A stretch of 64,000 bases of DNA from Providencia stuartii (GCF_029277985.1 NZ_CP119546.1:744001-808000), one strand, 5' to 3'. Counted from the first letter of the stretch, positions 8,851 to 18,336 are shown. The notes: generated by a model from the sequence alone, not told the origin. Program-made: numbers and translations.

Positions 8851-9706
8851 TTGAACGAACCTCCCGAATACCTGGTCCGGCCCAGCTTTCAGCAATGCGG
8901 CGATTGCTTTCTTCAATGTTCAACTGGTGATTGCTGCCCTTTAGGCTCGTCGATGATTGCTGTACTTCATCAATGCGAACGTACTCGTCTTCCCATTGGC
9001 GGTTTAAAAGCCAGTTATGTGGCATAGGGGTCTTAGTCCGATCTTGATACTGCAATCGGTTGTCTCGTTGCTCTTTCCAGCGTGTTAGCACTTCCAAGGC
9101 GAGTTCATGGTCTTCATTGAGGCCCATGCGTAGCCATTCTTCTTTGGCTTTCGCTTTTTTTTCTTTGCGTATTTGTACATCCCAGAAGTCTTCAAACTGT
9201 ATGTAGTCAACAGTTTTAACTGTTGGTTTATTGCTTCTCTCAGAGTCATCCGACCGTTGAGAGTCCCTTACCGGGTTGCCATCAGGCATAAACAATGATG
9301 AAAATTCTTCTGGTAGCCGAGCTTGAAAAGCGGCAAGAGATTTCAAAAGCGATGCCATACCAATGAAGTCGGCAGGTACATCTTTAAGCAACCGAAAGGC
9401 TGCTTTACCTTGGTTCGGGTTTTCGATTGGGTTGTGCTTCAGAAAGCTCCGAATCAAAGTCCAACCGGATTCCTCGCAACGAATGAGGAACTGATCTTGT
9501 TCTAACTCCTTTAGAGCCTTGGCAACCTGTTGCTCATCCCAGTTCAAGTCAGAAGCAACGTAACCAATCGGCAGTCGAAAGCAGCCAAGCAAATTACAAT
9601 GTGGGCATGTAAGCAAATACAGTCCTAGCAACTTCGCTGAGTCACTCCAGGACAAAACGTTTTGCTTTAGCCAAAAGCGGGTATAGACCTTGCCATAGTC
9701 ACGCAT
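8837..9706 (-). CDS. Phage replication O-like winged-helix protein (s084-like)
   Basis: 289 residues. The N-terminal 110 or so (stretch SWSDSAKLLGLYLLTCPHCN, then NWDEQQVAKALKELEQDQFL) read as the winged-helix domain of phage O/DnaT-type replication initiators; the C-terminal half is charged and likely flexible. It is the second gene of the leftward operon, 55 bases after croS, and overlaps the P-like gene. The O-P order mimics a lambdoid early operon under a CI/Cro switch. No function in ICE biology is established as far as I know. Confidence 0.8.
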   Translation of the reverse strand: MRDYGKVYTRFWLKQNVLSWSDSAKLLGLYLLTCPHCNLLGCFRLPIGYVASDLNWDEQQVAKALKELEQDQFLIRCEESGWTLIRSFLKHNPIENPNQGKAAFRLLKDVPADFIGMASLLKSLAAFQARLPEEFSSLFMPDGNPVRDSQRSDDSERSNKPTVKTVDYIQFEDFWDVQIRKEKKAKAKEEWLRMGLNEDHELALEVLTRWKEQRDNRLQYQDRTKTPMPHNWLLNRQWEDEYVRIDEVQQSSTSLKGSNHQLNIEESNRRIAESWAGPGIREVRSSAGG

Positions 9707-9761
9707 GGAGGAACTCGCTTTTGTGTTTACGTAAAATGCTGACCATTATTTGCCCTTAATC

Positions 9762-10013
9762 CTACTGGTTACTGGCTTTCAGCTCGCTTGGGCATGCGGG
9801 ATAGATGTCCGGTCTTAACTGAGATCGGGTTACCTGTCCTTGCGTAGCTTGTTCGATGGATAAAACGAATTCAGCGGGAACACGCCCTGATTTATTCAAC
9901 CAAAACCAGACGTTTTGCTGTTTTGAGTTGATGGCTCGTGCTAATGCTGATTGCCCGCCGACCAAGTCAATGGCACGGCGGAGATGTTTTTGTGTCGTGT
10001 TGAACACTTCCAT
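9762..10013 (-). CDS. croS: CroS, Cro-like repressor
   Basis: 83 residues with a helix-turn-helix of the Cro/YdaS type (stretch LVGGQSALARAINSKQQNVW, about residues 17-36). It faces setR head to head across 117 bases of operator DNA and is the first gene of the operon leading to setDC. In this ICE family CroS opposes SetR: after SOS-triggered loss of SetR it modulates the same operators. Start ATG at 10013 lies just outside the first operator. Assignment rests on sequence and position. Confidence 0.88.
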   Translation of the reverse strand: MEVFNTTQKHLRRAIDLVGGQSALARAINSKQQNVWFWLNKSGRVPAEFVLSIEQATQGQVTRSQLRPDIYPACPSELKASNQ

Positions 10014-10024
10014 ACCGTCTCCTG

Positions 10025-10119
10025 TTACAATAATAACTGTTACAAGATTGAATGTTACAGTTTAAACTGTAGATTAGTCAACAGTTAAAATTGTTGAAAG
10101 GCTACAGTTTTATTTGTAG
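10025..10119. promoter_or_regulatory. SetR/CroS operator region with four palindromes
   Basis: Four related palindromic sites lie between croS and setR, centred near 10034, 10064, 10088 and 10111. The best is TACAGTTTAAACTGTA (10056-10071), a perfect 16-bp palindrome. CAACAGTTAAAATTGTTG (10079-10096) and CTACAGTTTTATTTGTAG (10102-10119) are imperfect, and the leftmost, around TGTTACAATAATAACTGTTA, is weakest. Spacing of 23-30 bp suggests dimers on roughly successive helical faces. This layout agrees with the four operators described for SXT between setR and croS; which promoter each site covers cannot be told from sequence alone. Confidence 0.8.
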
Positions 10120-10130
10120 AATACGGGCTT

Positions 10131-10778
10131 ATGAAAACTTTATCCGAACGACTAAACCATGCCTTGCAGCTTACTGGGGTGACTCAGTCTGAGTTGGCTC
10201 GTCGCATTGGTATCAAACAGCAGTCGATCAGCCAGATTTGCTCTGGTAAATCGGCTAGGTCTCGTTACACCATGCAGATCGCGGAGGCGCTTCGCGTGAA
10301 TGCTCATTGGCTCGCCACAGGTGATGGCGAGATTGGCTTGGGAGTCGGTAATGTAGAAGTCGGGCCTGACATTAAGGGAAGAATTCCTCTCATTAACTGG
10401 GTTCAGGCCGGTGATTGGACTGAAATAGCGGAGGGATTTGCCCATGAAGATGCTGAGGAGTGGCGTGAAGTCACTGGGAAAGCACATGAGGGTTGTTTCG
10501 CACTTCGCGTAAAAGGCGACAGTATGGAAAATCCAAGCGGAAAAAAATCCATACCTGAGGGGGCAGTGATCGTTGTTGATCCTGAGTTACCTTATTCTTC
10601 AGGTTCATTGGTTGTTGCGCGTTTGGATGATTCGAAAGAAGCAACCTTTAAGCAGTTAGTTATTGATGGTGAACAGAAGTACCTAAAACCTTTGAACCCG
10701 CAATACCCTGCAATACCGATCAACGGCAACTGCACCATCATCGGTGTAGTACGACAAGCTATCATCGATTTCTGGTAG
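10131..10778 (+). CDS. setR: SetR, LexA/CI-type repressor of the ICE
   Basis: 215 residues: an N-terminal helix-turn-helix (stretch VTQSELARRIGIKQQSISQI, about residues 17-36) and a C-terminal S24/LexA self-cleavage domain. Visible landmarks are the Ala93-Gly94 cleavage site in NWVQAGD, Ser131 in KGDSMENP and Lys174 in ATFKQL. RecA filaments trigger cleavage, relieving repression of the croS-setDC operon, so transfer follows DNA damage. It is divergent from croS and is the last ICE gene before the prfC junction. The catalytic residues are all present, so the ICE should be inducible. Confidence 0.95.
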   Translation: MKTLSERLNHALQLTGVTQSELARRIGIKQQSISQICSGKSARSRYTMQIAEALRVNAHWLATGDGEIGLGVGNVEVGPDIKGRIPLINWVQAGDWTEIAEGFAHEDAEEWREVTGKAHEGCFALRVKGDSMENPSGKKSIPEGAVIVVDPELPYSSGSLVVARLDDSKEATFKQLVIDGEQKYLKPLNPQYPAIPINGNCTIIGVVRQAIIDFW

Positions 10779-11034
10779 CGAAGGAATTTGTGGTTTAGCC
10801 ACAGCTGTTCATGAGCTGAAGAAGCAACGATTGCAAACAGCTACAACTGAGCATTGGCGCACGCTGAGAGTAAATGATAGCCGATTAGATAACCATTGAT
10901 TGTTTATAAAGTCAAGATCAGCGAAAATAGCGGCCAATTACGATTAACACGACGGATTTGACAAGCGAAGAACTGAAAAGAGAGTACTTCCAAAAGTGTG
11001 TACAAATCCGTGTACAAACTAAAAGAATTTATAC

Positions 11035-11100
11035 ATGGCAAACCAAGATTTTCTCAATGAAATCAATAAGCGAAGGACCTTTGCTATCATCTCCCACCCT
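11035..11100. other. attR region: ICE right junction inside prfC
   Basis: The first PrfC residues here ([14 protein letters not shown]) differ from the E. coli N-terminus, while everything from [11 protein letters not shown] on is the conserved PrfC sequence. SXT-family ICEs recombine at a short core in this part of prfC and replace the first codons and the promoter. The core must lie around 11065-11100. Upstream, GTGTACAAA occurs twice in direct orientation (10998-11006 and 11010-11018) and may belong to recombination arm sites. Exact core limits need the attB of the uninfected host. Confidence 0.7.
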
Positions 11101-12624
11101 GACGCAGGTAAAACCACCATTACTGAAAAAGTATTACTGTTTGGACAAGCTATCCAGCGTGCAGGGACGGTAAAAGGTCGTGGCTCAAACCAACACGCCA
11201 AGTCAGACTGGATGGAAATGGAAAAGCAACGTGGTATTTCGATTACAACGTCGGTGATGCAATTTCCTTATCATGATTGTTTAGTTAACTTACTGGATAC
11301 GCCAGGCCATGAAGACTTCTCTGAAGATACCTACCGTACATTGACGGCGGTTGACTGCTGCTTGATGGTCATTGATTCAGGTAAAGGGGTTGAGGATAGA
11401 ACACGTAAATTGATGGAAGTGACGCGTCTACGTGATACACCTATCCTGACTTTTATGAATAAACTTGACCGTGATATTCGCGATCCAATGGAATTGATGG
11501 ATGAAGTTGAAAATGAACTGAATATCGCGTGTTGTCCAATCACATGGCCTATTGGTTGCGGTAAATTATTTAAAGGCGTTTATCACCTCTTACGTGATGA
11601 AACCATCTTATATCAAACAGGTCAGGGCCATACCATCCAAGAAGTCCGTATTATTAAAGGGCTAGATAATCCTGAATTAGATAAAGTGGTCGGTGATGAG
11701 CTGGCGGCTCAATTACGTGATGAGTTAGAGCTGGTAAAAGGGGCTTCTCATGAATTTGATCATGAGGCTTTCTTGGAGGGTGAGTTAACCCCAGTCTTCT
11801 TTGGTACTGCATTGGGTAACTTTGGTGTTGACCATATGCTTGATGGCTTAGTGCAATGGGCGCCAGCCCCTCAGCCTCGTCAAACAGATGTGCGTAAAGT
11901 TGAAGCGACCGAAGAGAAATTTACAGGTTTCGTCTTCAAAATTCAGGCGAATATGGATCCAAAACATCGTGACCGCGTGGCTTTCATGCGTATTGTTTCA
12001 GGTACTTATGAAAAAGGCATGAAGTTGCGTCAGGTACGCATTAAAAAAGATGTCGTCATTTCGGATGCATTGACCTTTATGGCGGGTGATCGTTCACATG
12101 TTGAAAACGCTTATGCAGGTGACATTATTGGTTTGCATAATCATGGAACGATTCAAATTGGTGATACTTTTACACAAGGTGAAGATCTGAAATTTACCGG
12201 TATTCCAAACTTTGCACCTGAATTATTCCGTCGCATTCGTCTGCGTGATCCATTAAAGCAAAAACAGCTGCTAAAAGGCTTAGTCCAGCTATCTGAAGAA
12301 GGTGCTGTTCAGGTTTTCCGTCCGCTAACCAATAACGATTTAATCGTTGGGGCTGTCGGTGTGTTGCAGTTTGACGTTGTTGTTGCACGCTTAAAAAGCG
12401 AATACAACGTTGAAGCTATCTATGAGGCGGTCAACGTATCAACAGCGCGTTGGGTCGAGTGTGATGATGCGAAGAAATTTGAGGAATTTAAGCGTAAGAA
12501 TGAGCAAAACCTCGCACTTGATGGCGGCGATAACCTTTCTTATATCGCACCCACAATGGTAAACCTCAATCTGACCAGCGAACGCTACCCAGATGTAAAA
12601 TTCCGTAAAACTCGCGAGCATTAA
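11035..12624 (+). CDS. prfC: Peptide chain release factor 3 (RF3), with ICE-derived N-terminus
   Basis: 529-residue translational GTPase that recycles RF1/RF2 after termination. The G1 loop HPDAGKTT is at residues 21-28; DTPGHEDF and NKLDRD are the G3 and G4 motifs. Length equals that of E. coli RF3, so ICE insertion leaves the frame intact. The start codon and first dozen codons come from the ICE, and no strong ribosome site is visible (AAAAGAA about 8 bases upstream), so expression now depends on ICE sequence at 10779-11034. A terminator follows. Domains II and III are complete. Confidence 0.97.
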   Translation: MANQDFLNEINKRRTFAIISHPDAGKTTITEKVLLFGQAIQRAGTVKGRGSNQHAKSDWMEMEKQRGISITTSVMQFPYHDCLVNLLDTPGHEDFSEDTYRTLTAVDCCLMVIDSGKGVEDRTRKLMEVTRLRDTPILTFMNKLDRDIRDPMELMDEVENELNIACCPITWPIGCGKLFKGVYHLLRDETILYQTGQGHTIQEVRIIKGLDNPELDKVVGDELAAQLRDELELVKGASHEFDHEAFLEGELTPVFFGTALGNFGVDHMLDGLVQWAPAPQPRQTDVRKVEATEEKFTGFVFKIQANMDPKHRDRVAFMRIVSGTYEKGMKLRQVRIKKDVVISDALTFMAGDRSHVENAYAGDIIGLHNHGTIQIGDTFTQGEDLKFTGIPNFAPELFRRIRLRDPLKQKQLLKGLVQLSEEGAVQVFRPLTNNDLIVGAVGVLQFDVVVARLKSEYNVEAIYEAVNVSTARWVECDDAKKFEEFKRKNEQNLALDGGDNLSYIAPTMVNLNLTSERYPDVKFRKTREH

Positions 12625-12642
12625 TTTTTCCTAATCGCTCAG

Positions 12643-12679
12643 CCCACTACGAAAATGCCTTTTTTTGTAGTGGGTTTTC
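12643..12679 (+). terminator. Terminator after prfC
   Basis: CCCACTAC (12643-12650) pairs with GTAGTGGG (12667-12674), followed by TTTT. It lies 19 bases after the prfC stop. The loop itself contains an internal T-run. Confidence 0.85.
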
Positions 12680-12911
12680 CCAAACTAAGCATCTATTTTC
12701 GAATACTCTCCTGTTTTTTTATCTAAATATTGCAGATTGCTCTGTCTTTTACGTTTATCTACTTTATTTAAAGGTGTTTTTCCCATAGTCTATAGTTATC
12801 AATTGTAATATAAGTGTCGTTAATTGATTTAATGGCTTGTCTGCCATATTTGACGATAATGCTTTTATTTCAATATTTAAAATCGCAGTAGAGTCGATAA
12901 GGAAGGTTCCG

Positions 12912-13322
12912 ATGAAAAATTTAGCACTGTTACGTTCTTTCATTGTCATTGGATTAAGTGGTGCTCTGTTTGCATGTAGTTCATCAGCAAACTCTCCATT
13001 AAAAGAGCAGGCCTCTGAAACGTGGGATAGCGCGGTGAAAACGGCTGATATAGCAGGAAAAGACACCAGTGAAGCGATTTCTAGTGGTGTGAATAGTGCC
13101 GATAACTACATGGATGACTCCTCTATCACTGCTCAGGTCAAAAGTAAGCTACTGACAACCAGTGGCATAGACAGTAATTCTATTTCAGTGAAAACCGTCA
13201 AAGGGGTTGTTTACCTTTCTGGTTTTGTCAAATCCGCTGACCAGATTGATAAGGTTGTACAAGTCGTATCAAGGGTTAATGGTGTAAAATCGGTACAAAA
13301 CGGTTTAGTCGTAGCAAATTAA
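12912..13322 (+). CDS. osmY: OsmY-like lipoprotein with a single BON domain
   Basis: 136 residues from the ATG at 12912, chosen because GGAAGG lies upstream and a lipoprotein signal follows directly (lipobox Leu-Phe-Ala-Cys, then Ser-Ser-Ser). A single BON domain occupies about residues 68-134 (stretch YMDDSSITAQVKSKL, then VKGVVYLSGFVKS). The place between prfC and yjjU is that of E. coli osmY, whose product is periplasmic with two BON domains and no lipid anchor. Here one domain is missing and the protein should be anchored in a membrane. BON domains bind phospholipid; an envelope stress role is likely but inferred. The symbol is by synteny. Confidence 0.8.
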   Translation: MKNLALLRSFIVIGLSGALFACSSSANSPLKEQASETWDSAVKTADIAGKDTSEAISSGVNSADNYMDDSSITAQVKSKLLTTSGIDSNSISVKTVKGVVYLSGFVKSADQIDKVVQVVSRVNGVKSVQNGLVVAN

Positions 13323-13527
13323 TGGATATATAATTGGCGTAAATCACTCAAATAGTCGTCTATTGAGTTCATTAATCCGCTAACATTATTCGCTAATAGT
13401 CGAAAACTGGATCTCTTGGTGAGGTTCAGTTTTTGTATTATTGATAAGTATAAATTGATTTAATTAGCGATAGTGCCGAAGTGTATTGCAGTATTGGGAT
13501 GCAGAGAGGATCTGTCAGGAGACATAT

Positions 13528-14682
13528 ATGGGAAAACATGTATCAGTGACACTTGGCAGCATTGAACCTTTAGCTTTTTACGATGAACTCAATAAAGGTA
13601 AGACTGCCCTTATTTGTGAGGGAGGCGGTCAACGTGGTATTTTCACCGCAGGTGTATTGGATGAGTTCTTAAAAACAGGCTTTAATCCATTTGATATCAT
13701 GATTGGTACTTCGGCAGGGGCGCAAAACCTTTCTGCGTATATTTGTGGTCAATATGGCTACGCTCGGCGGGTTATTACCCGTTATACAACAAGCCCACTC
13801 TTTTTTAATCCCTTACGTTTTATTCGAGGTGGTCATCTTATTGATTTAGATTGGCTGGTTGAAAGCACCTCGAAAGAGCTACCATTACAGATCAAATCTG
13901 GGATTGAATTGATGGAAGCGGGGCGCGAATTCTATATGGGAGCCAGCCGTAGTGATGACTTTGAAGCCGAATTTTTGAAACCTAACGCTGATACATGGTT
14001 AGATATCATTCGTGCTTCTAGTGCTATTCCGGGCTTTTATCGGATGGGCGTCGAATTTGAAGGCACTCTCTATCATGATGGAGGGATTAGTGCGGCGATC
14101 CCTGTTGAAGAAGCATACCGTCGTGGCGCTGATACGATTGTGGTGATCCGTACTGTTCCTTCTCAGATGTATTTTACCCCCGAATGGGTGAAGAGAATGA
14201 CGCGTTGGCTGGAGGGTGAAAAATATGGCTTACAGCGAATGGCTGCTATGCTAAAAGTTCATCTAAAAAGCTATCGCCGGACACAGGAGTTTATTGAAAA
14301 CCCACCGGGAGACTTACAGATTTTTGAAATCTATCCTTCCACGCCACTAAAAAGTAGTGCATTAGGGAGCCGGTTGTCAGCGCTTAATCAGGACTATCAT
14401 TTAGGGCGTCGCTGTGGGCGCTACTTTATTGCTGCATTAGGCCATTGTTTTACAATGAATAACAATGGATTAAATCGCTTTAGCTTTGAAAGCGCCGCCC
14501 ATGAAGAAATACAGATTGCAGAAGATTACGCGGAAGCGATCTTTGATGCTAAACATGATGTTGAGTTAGTTGCTCAACGTAAAGCCAAAAAGGCAACGGA
14601 TACGGCACAGGCGATGATGACGGGAGCCATGATGGCTGCAAACGAGGAGTCGGAGCAACCGCTGAATAAAAAAAATGACTAA
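13528..14682 (+). CDS. yjjU: YjjU, patatin-like phospholipase family protein
   Basis: 384 residues. The patatin fold is shown by the oxyanion loop GGGQRG (about residues 31-36), the nucleophile elbow GTSAG (about 63-67) and the Asp-Gly-Gly dyad partner (in YHDGGIS, about residue 190). Such proteins hydrolyse acyl esters; the physiological substrate of YjjU is not known to me. The start at 13528 has CAGGAGA upstream and aligns with the E. coli start. It overlaps yjjV by 8 bases, so the two are translationally coupled. Confidence 0.92.
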   Translation: MGKHVSVTLGSIEPLAFYDELNKGKTALICEGGGQRGIFTAGVLDEFLKTGFNPFDIMIGTSAGAQNLSAYICGQYGYARRVITRYTTSPLFFNPLRFIRGGHLIDLDWLVESTSKELPLQIKSGIELMEAGREFYMGASRSDDFEAEFLKPNADTWLDIIRASSAIPGFYRMGVEFEGTLYHDGGISAAIPVEEAYRRGADTIVVIRTVPSQMYFTPEWVKRMTRWLEGEKYGLQRMAAMLKVHLKSYRRTQEFIENPPGDLQIFEIYPSTPLKSSALGSRLSALNQDYHLGRRCGRYFIAALGHCFTMNNNGLNRFSFESAAHEEIQIAEDYAEAIFDAKHDVELVAQRKAKKATDTAQAMMTGAMMAANEESEQPLNKKND

Positions 14683-15457
14683 CCGATTTATTGATACCCA
14701 TTGCCACTTTGATTTTCCACCTTTTGTTGGTGCGATTGATGAAAGCCTCTGCTTAGCGGAAAAGGCAGGGGTTACGGATATTATTATTCCGGCGGTCAGT
14801 GTTGATAATTTTGAGCGAGTTTGGCATTTAGCTCAGCGATACTCACAGCTGCATGCGGCTATTGGCTTTCATCCTCTGTACTTGAATCTCTTCCAAGAAC
14901 AACATATGGAGACAATGATAGGTTATTTACAACAGAATCACGCTAAGTGTGTTGCTATTGGCGAGATTGGTCTTGATCTCTATATGCAAGAACCGTTGTT
15001 TGATTTACAGCAGCAAGTGTTAATCGCCCAACTAAAATTAGCTAAGCAGTTTGATCTGCCAGTCATCTTACATTCGCGTAAAAGTCATGACCCGCTGGCT
15101 GCATTGTTACGTCGCTACCCTGTACCTGCATGCGGTGTTATTCATGGTTTTGCAGGCAGCCTATCACAAGCTCAAGCATTTATTAAATTAGGCTATTTCA
15201 TTGGTGTTGGCGGTACCATTACTTATGAAAGAGCAAATAAAACACGTCAAGCGATCGCCAAATTACCCCTAACCTCATTGGTATTTGAAACCGATGCCCC
15301 AGATATGCCTGTGTCTGGCTTTCAAGGTGAGCCAAATCGTCCTGAGCGTATTCAACAGATTTTTCAGTCGTTATGTGAACTACGCCACGAAAGTCCCGAT
15401 GAAATTGCGCAGCAACTTTACATAAATAGCCTATCATTATTTAATCTGTTCAAATAA
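14675..15457 (+). CDS. yjjV: YjjV, TatD-family metal-dependent hydrolase
   Basis: 260 residues, TatD/amidohydrolase fold. Metal-binding residues are visible in DTHCHFD (residues 7-13), in IGEIGLD, in a His of HSRK, and in ETDAPD near residue 207. The family has 3'-5' DNase activity in some members; the role of YjjV is not settled. It overlaps the end of yjjU. E. coli has yjjW and yjjI next, which are absent here; a nucleoside transporter follows instead. Confidence 0.93.
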   Translation: MTNRFIDTHCHFDFPPFVGAIDESLCLAEKAGVTDIIIPAVSVDNFERVWHLAQRYSQLHAAIGFHPLYLNLFQEQHMETMIGYLQQNHAKCVAIGEIGLDLYMQEPLFDLQQQVLIAQLKLAKQFDLPVILHSRKSHDPLAALLRRYPVPACGVIHGFAGSLSQAQAFIKLGYFIGVGGTITYERANKTRQAIAKLPLTSLVFETDAPDMPVSGFQGEPNRPERIQQIFQSLCELRHESPDEIAQQLYINSLSLFNLFK

Positions 15458-15577
15458 AAGCCAGATGCATTCACTGTTTTTATGAGAGGTAAATTTTATC
15501 TGGCTAGCTTATTCCCTGCATTTTTTCACCTCATTATTCTCTCTTTTTGTGCTTTTCAGATTATGTCGATAACTAAA

Positions 15578-15593
15578 TGTGATTTTAATCACA
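15578..15593. promoter_or_regulatory. CRP site upstream of the nucleoside transporter
   Basis: TGTGATTTTAATCACA is a perfect match to the symmetric CRP core TGTGA-N6-TCACA. It lies about 160 bases before the transporter start. A CRP-activated promoter fits a nucleoside uptake gene; CytR sites could not be recognised. Confidence 0.8.
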
Positions 15594-15748
15594 AGAATTG
15601 AATTTTTGTTACTTATTACACTATGTATTTGTGACGAAGATTGCGGGTTCTTGGAAGGGACTAGGTATAATCATCGCACAAAGAGTCAAGGGAACTTACC
15701 AGTTTCCTTTCTACATCAATCTAGCATTAAGTGAACAGGGATACTTCC

Positions 15749-17035
15749 ATGCAACTCATTATGAGTCTGGTTGGGATGGCAGTACTGATTGGTATTGCCG
15801 TACTATTCTCCAGCAATCGTCGAGCGATTAAACTCCGTACTGTTGGCGGGGCTTTTCTTATACAGATCGCTATCGGTGCATTTGTACTTTATGTACCAGC
15901 AGGTCGTCGCGTATTACAAGGGATGTCAGATGGCGTTTCTAAAGTTATTAGTTACGGCCAAGATGGCATGAATTTTATTTTTGGCGGCCTTGTTTCCGAC
16001 AAAATGTTTGAACTGTTTGGCGGTGGTGGATTTGTTTTCGCTTTACGTGTTCTGCCAATCATTGTGTTCTTCTCTTCATTGATCGCGGTTCTTTATTACC
16101 TCGGTATTATGCAACTAGTCATCAAAGTATTGGGTGGCGGCTTGCAAAAAGTGCTTGGTACCTCCAGAACGGAATCTTTATCTGCTACAGCGAATATCTT
16201 TGTTGGGCAGACAGAGGCACCATTAGTTGTACGTCCTTATATCTCGACCATGACCAATTCCGAATTATTTGCGGTTATGTGTGGTGGTTTGGCTTCTGTA
16301 GCAGGCTCTGTATTGGCCGGTTATGCGCAAATGGGTGTTCCAATGGAATACTTGATTGCTGCATCGTTTATGGCGGCTCCGGGAGGATTACTGTTCGCTA
16401 AATTGCTTGTACCCGAAACTGAGGAAGTGCGTGATAACGTTAATGCGACAGAGTTGGTTGCTGAAGATGAGCGCCCAGCAAACCTGATCGATGCAGCTGC
16501 TTCAGGTGCTGCTTCGGGGATGCAATTGGCCTTGAACGTAGGTGCAATGTTATTGGCATTTATCGCCTTGATCGCTCTAATTAACGGTATTTTAGGCGGT
16601 GTTGGTGGCTTGTTCCATTATCCACAACTTTCTTTGGAATTAATTCTGGGATGGGTATTTGCGCCGATAGCTTATTTGATTGGTGTGCCATGGAGTGAAG
16701 CAACAGTTGCCGGTTCGTTTATTGGTCAAAAAGTGGTTGTTAACGAATTTGTTGCCTTTATGAATTTCGGTGAATACATGAAACCGGATGCAGATGTTCT
16801 TGCGGCAGGCAAACAGGTACTTTCCGATCATACTAAAGCGATCATTTCATTTGCACTGTGTGGTTTTGCTAACTTATCTTCGGTGGCTATTTTACTTGGT
16901 GGTTTAGGTGGTATGGCACCAAATCGTCGTAGTGATGTCGCCCGTTTAGGAATGAAAGCTGTTCTGGCGGGTACGCTCTCTAACTTAATGAGTGCGACTA
17001 TTGCGGGCTTCTTCTTAACACTTGCAATAATTTAA
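15749..17035 (+). CDS. NupC/NupX-family concentrative nucleoside transporter
   Basis: 428-residue inner-membrane proton-coupled nucleoside symporter. The sequence is closer to E. coli NupX/YeiJ than to NupC (stretches [19 protein letters not shown] and [18 protein letters not shown]). The family's Gly-Gln-(Thr/Asn)-Glu nucleoside-site motif appears as VGQTEAP, with a second conserved WSEA near residue 314. The ATG at 15749 has AGGG 8-9 bases upstream. It stands directly before the deo operon, so import and catabolism of nucleosides are adjacent, and a perfect CRP site precedes it. The substrate range within nucleosides is not readable from the sequence. Confidence 0.9.
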   Translation: MQLIMSLVGMAVLIGIAVLFSSNRRAIKLRTVGGAFLIQIAIGAFVLYVPAGRRVLQGMSDGVSKVISYGQDGMNFIFGGLVSDKMFELFGGGGFVFALRVLPIIVFFSSLIAVLYYLGIMQLVIKVLGGGLQKVLGTSRTESLSATANIFVGQTEAPLVVRPYISTMTNSELFAVMCGGLASVAGSVLAGYAQMGVPMEYLIAASFMAAPGGLLFAKLLVPETEEVRDNVNATELVAEDERPANLIDAAASGAASGMQLALNVGAMLLAFIALIALINGILGGVGGLFHYPQLSLELILGWVFAPIAYLIGVPWSEATVAGSFIGQKVVVNEFVAFMNFGEYMKPDADVLAAGKQVLSDHTKAIISFALCGFANLSSVAILLGGLGGMAPNRRSDVARLGMKAVLAGTLSNLMSATIAGFFLTLAII

Positions 17036-17503
17036 TCTCTCGTTTTTTGAGGAAGGGCAAATGCCCTTTCTCTTTCATTATTTTCAGTTATATTCTTTCT
17101 TCTTTTTATTTCATACCGTCAATTTTGAACTACGCTTAATCAAGTGTATTGATGGCATTGGAAGGCTAAAAAAGACATAAAAAAGCCATTTGAGAGAATA
17201 AAACTGAGACTAAATAGCGTATAATTGCGATATTGTTCACATATTTGTATTTAACAATGTAACGTTCAGGCAATTAATGTGATTTGTAGCACACAAAATA
17301 GCCGAGTTCCATGGTCAAATAGCGATAAATTAGCTGCTATGGACTGCTAGTTCTCAGAGTGAATGTGCTCTAGGGTATTGTGCGGTGAGAAGGAATTCAG
17401 CTGCTACATTCGGGTTTTCGAGTAGCATCTTTAAGGAACCAAGCCCGCTCGCCAACAAAGAACGTGTTGTTCTGACAGAATTCACAACGTTGGAGAGTTT
17501 TTT
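17036..17503 (+). promoter_or_regulatory. deo control region with CRP-like site and leader hairpin
   Basis: This 468-base stretch has no gene. A hairpin AAGGGCA/TGCCCTT with a following T-rich run (17053-17075) is a likely terminator for the transporter. TGTGATTTGTAGCACA (17278-17293) matches the CRP core at nine of ten symmetric positions. Further down, TGCTAC and GTAGCA (about 17402-17430) form a leader hairpin before deoC. A DeoR palindrome could not be identified with confidence. The long untranslated leader suggests control from more than one promoter, as in E. coli deo. Confidence 0.55.
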
Positions 17504-18283
17504 ATGACTGATTTAACTGCTGCTGCGCAACGCGCGCTGAATCTGATGGATTTAACCACCCTCAATGATGACGATACCGATGAAAAAGTGATCGCGTTGT
17601 GTCATCAAGCAAAAAGCCCAGCAGGCCAAACTGCGGCTATCTGTATCTACCCTCGTTTTATTCCTGTTGCACGTAAAGCACTGCGTGAGCAAGGTACGCC
17701 CGAAGTGCGTATCGCAACAGTCACTAACTTCCCGCATGGAAATGATGACATCGAGATAGCGTTGGCGGAAACACGTGCTGCTATTGCTTATGGTGCAGAT
17801 GAAGTTGATGTGGTTTTCCCTTATCGAGCGTTGATGGCTGGTAATGAAAAAATTGGTTTTGATTTAGTGAAAGCGTGCAAAGATGCTTGCGCGGCAGCCA
17901 ATGTCCTTCTGAAAGTGATTATTGAAACCGGCGAATTAAAAGATCCTGCACTGATTCGCAAAGCTTCTGAAATCTCAATTAAAGCGGGTGCGGACTTTAT
18001 TAAAACCTCCACAGGTAAAGTACCGGTGAATGCCACTCTTGAAAGTGCTGAAATCATGATGCAAGTGATCCATGATATGGGCGTAGCGAAAACCGTTGGT
18101 TTTAAACCGGCGGGTGGCGTTCGTACTGCTGAAGAAGCTGCTCAATATTTAGCATTAGCAGATAGAATTTTAGGTAAAGACTGGGTCGATGCTCGCCATT
18201 TCCGTTTTGGCGCATCAAGTTTATTAGCTAATCTGTTGAATACACTTGGTTTTGAGACTAAAAAATCAAGCAGTAACTATTAA
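17504..18283 (+). CDS. deoC: Deoxyribose-phosphate aldolase
   Basis: 259 residues, same length as the E. coli enzyme. Cleaves 2-deoxyribose 5-phosphate to acetaldehyde and glyceraldehyde 3-phosphate. The Schiff-base Lys167 sits in FIKTSTGK, the proton-relay Lys201 in GFKPAGG, and Asp102 in EVDVVFP. GGAGAG is the ribosome site. First gene of deoCABD; 53 bases separate it from deoA. Confidence 0.98.
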   Translation: MTDLTAAAQRALNLMDLTTLNDDDTDEKVIALCHQAKSPAGQTAAICIYPRFIPVARKALREQGTPEVRIATVTNFPHGNDDIEIALAETRAAIAYGADEVDVVFPYRALMAGNEKIGFDLVKACKDACAAANVLLKVIIETGELKDPALIRKASEISIKAGADFIKTSTGKVPVNATLESAEIMMQVIHDMGVAKTVGFKPAGGVRTAEEAAQYLALADRILGKDWVDARHFRFGASSLLANLLNTLGFETKKSSSNY

Positions 18284-18336
18284 TAATAGTGTGATTAAGC
18301 GATTACCTAGATTCTGTTTGAATTAAGGAGCATACC

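Larger units (their letters stand above)
1..11090. mobile_element. SXT/R391-family ICE, right-hand part, integrated in prfC
   Basis: The run traF-traH-traG, eex, setC, setD, three operon genes, croS and setR is the conserved right end of the SXT/R391 ICE family, and the element stops inside the 5' end of prfC, the family's usual attachment gene. The left part (integrase, mobilisation, replication, most transfer genes, attL) lies outside the window. The exact right boundary cannot be set without the empty host site; it falls within the first 20 or so codons of prfC. TraG residues 606-608 and the 143-residue Eex suggest the S exclusion group. Family assignment is recognition of protein sequence and order; the boundary is inference. 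Confidence 0.95.

Noticed and set aside
12837..12911. 25-codon in-frame extension of the OsmY-like gene
   Set aside because: The lipoprotein signal and the GGAAGG ribosome site fix the start at 12912.
15598..15831. 77-codon frame across the nucleoside transporter start
   Set aside because: It overlaps the promoter and first codons of the transporter in another frame; no family features.
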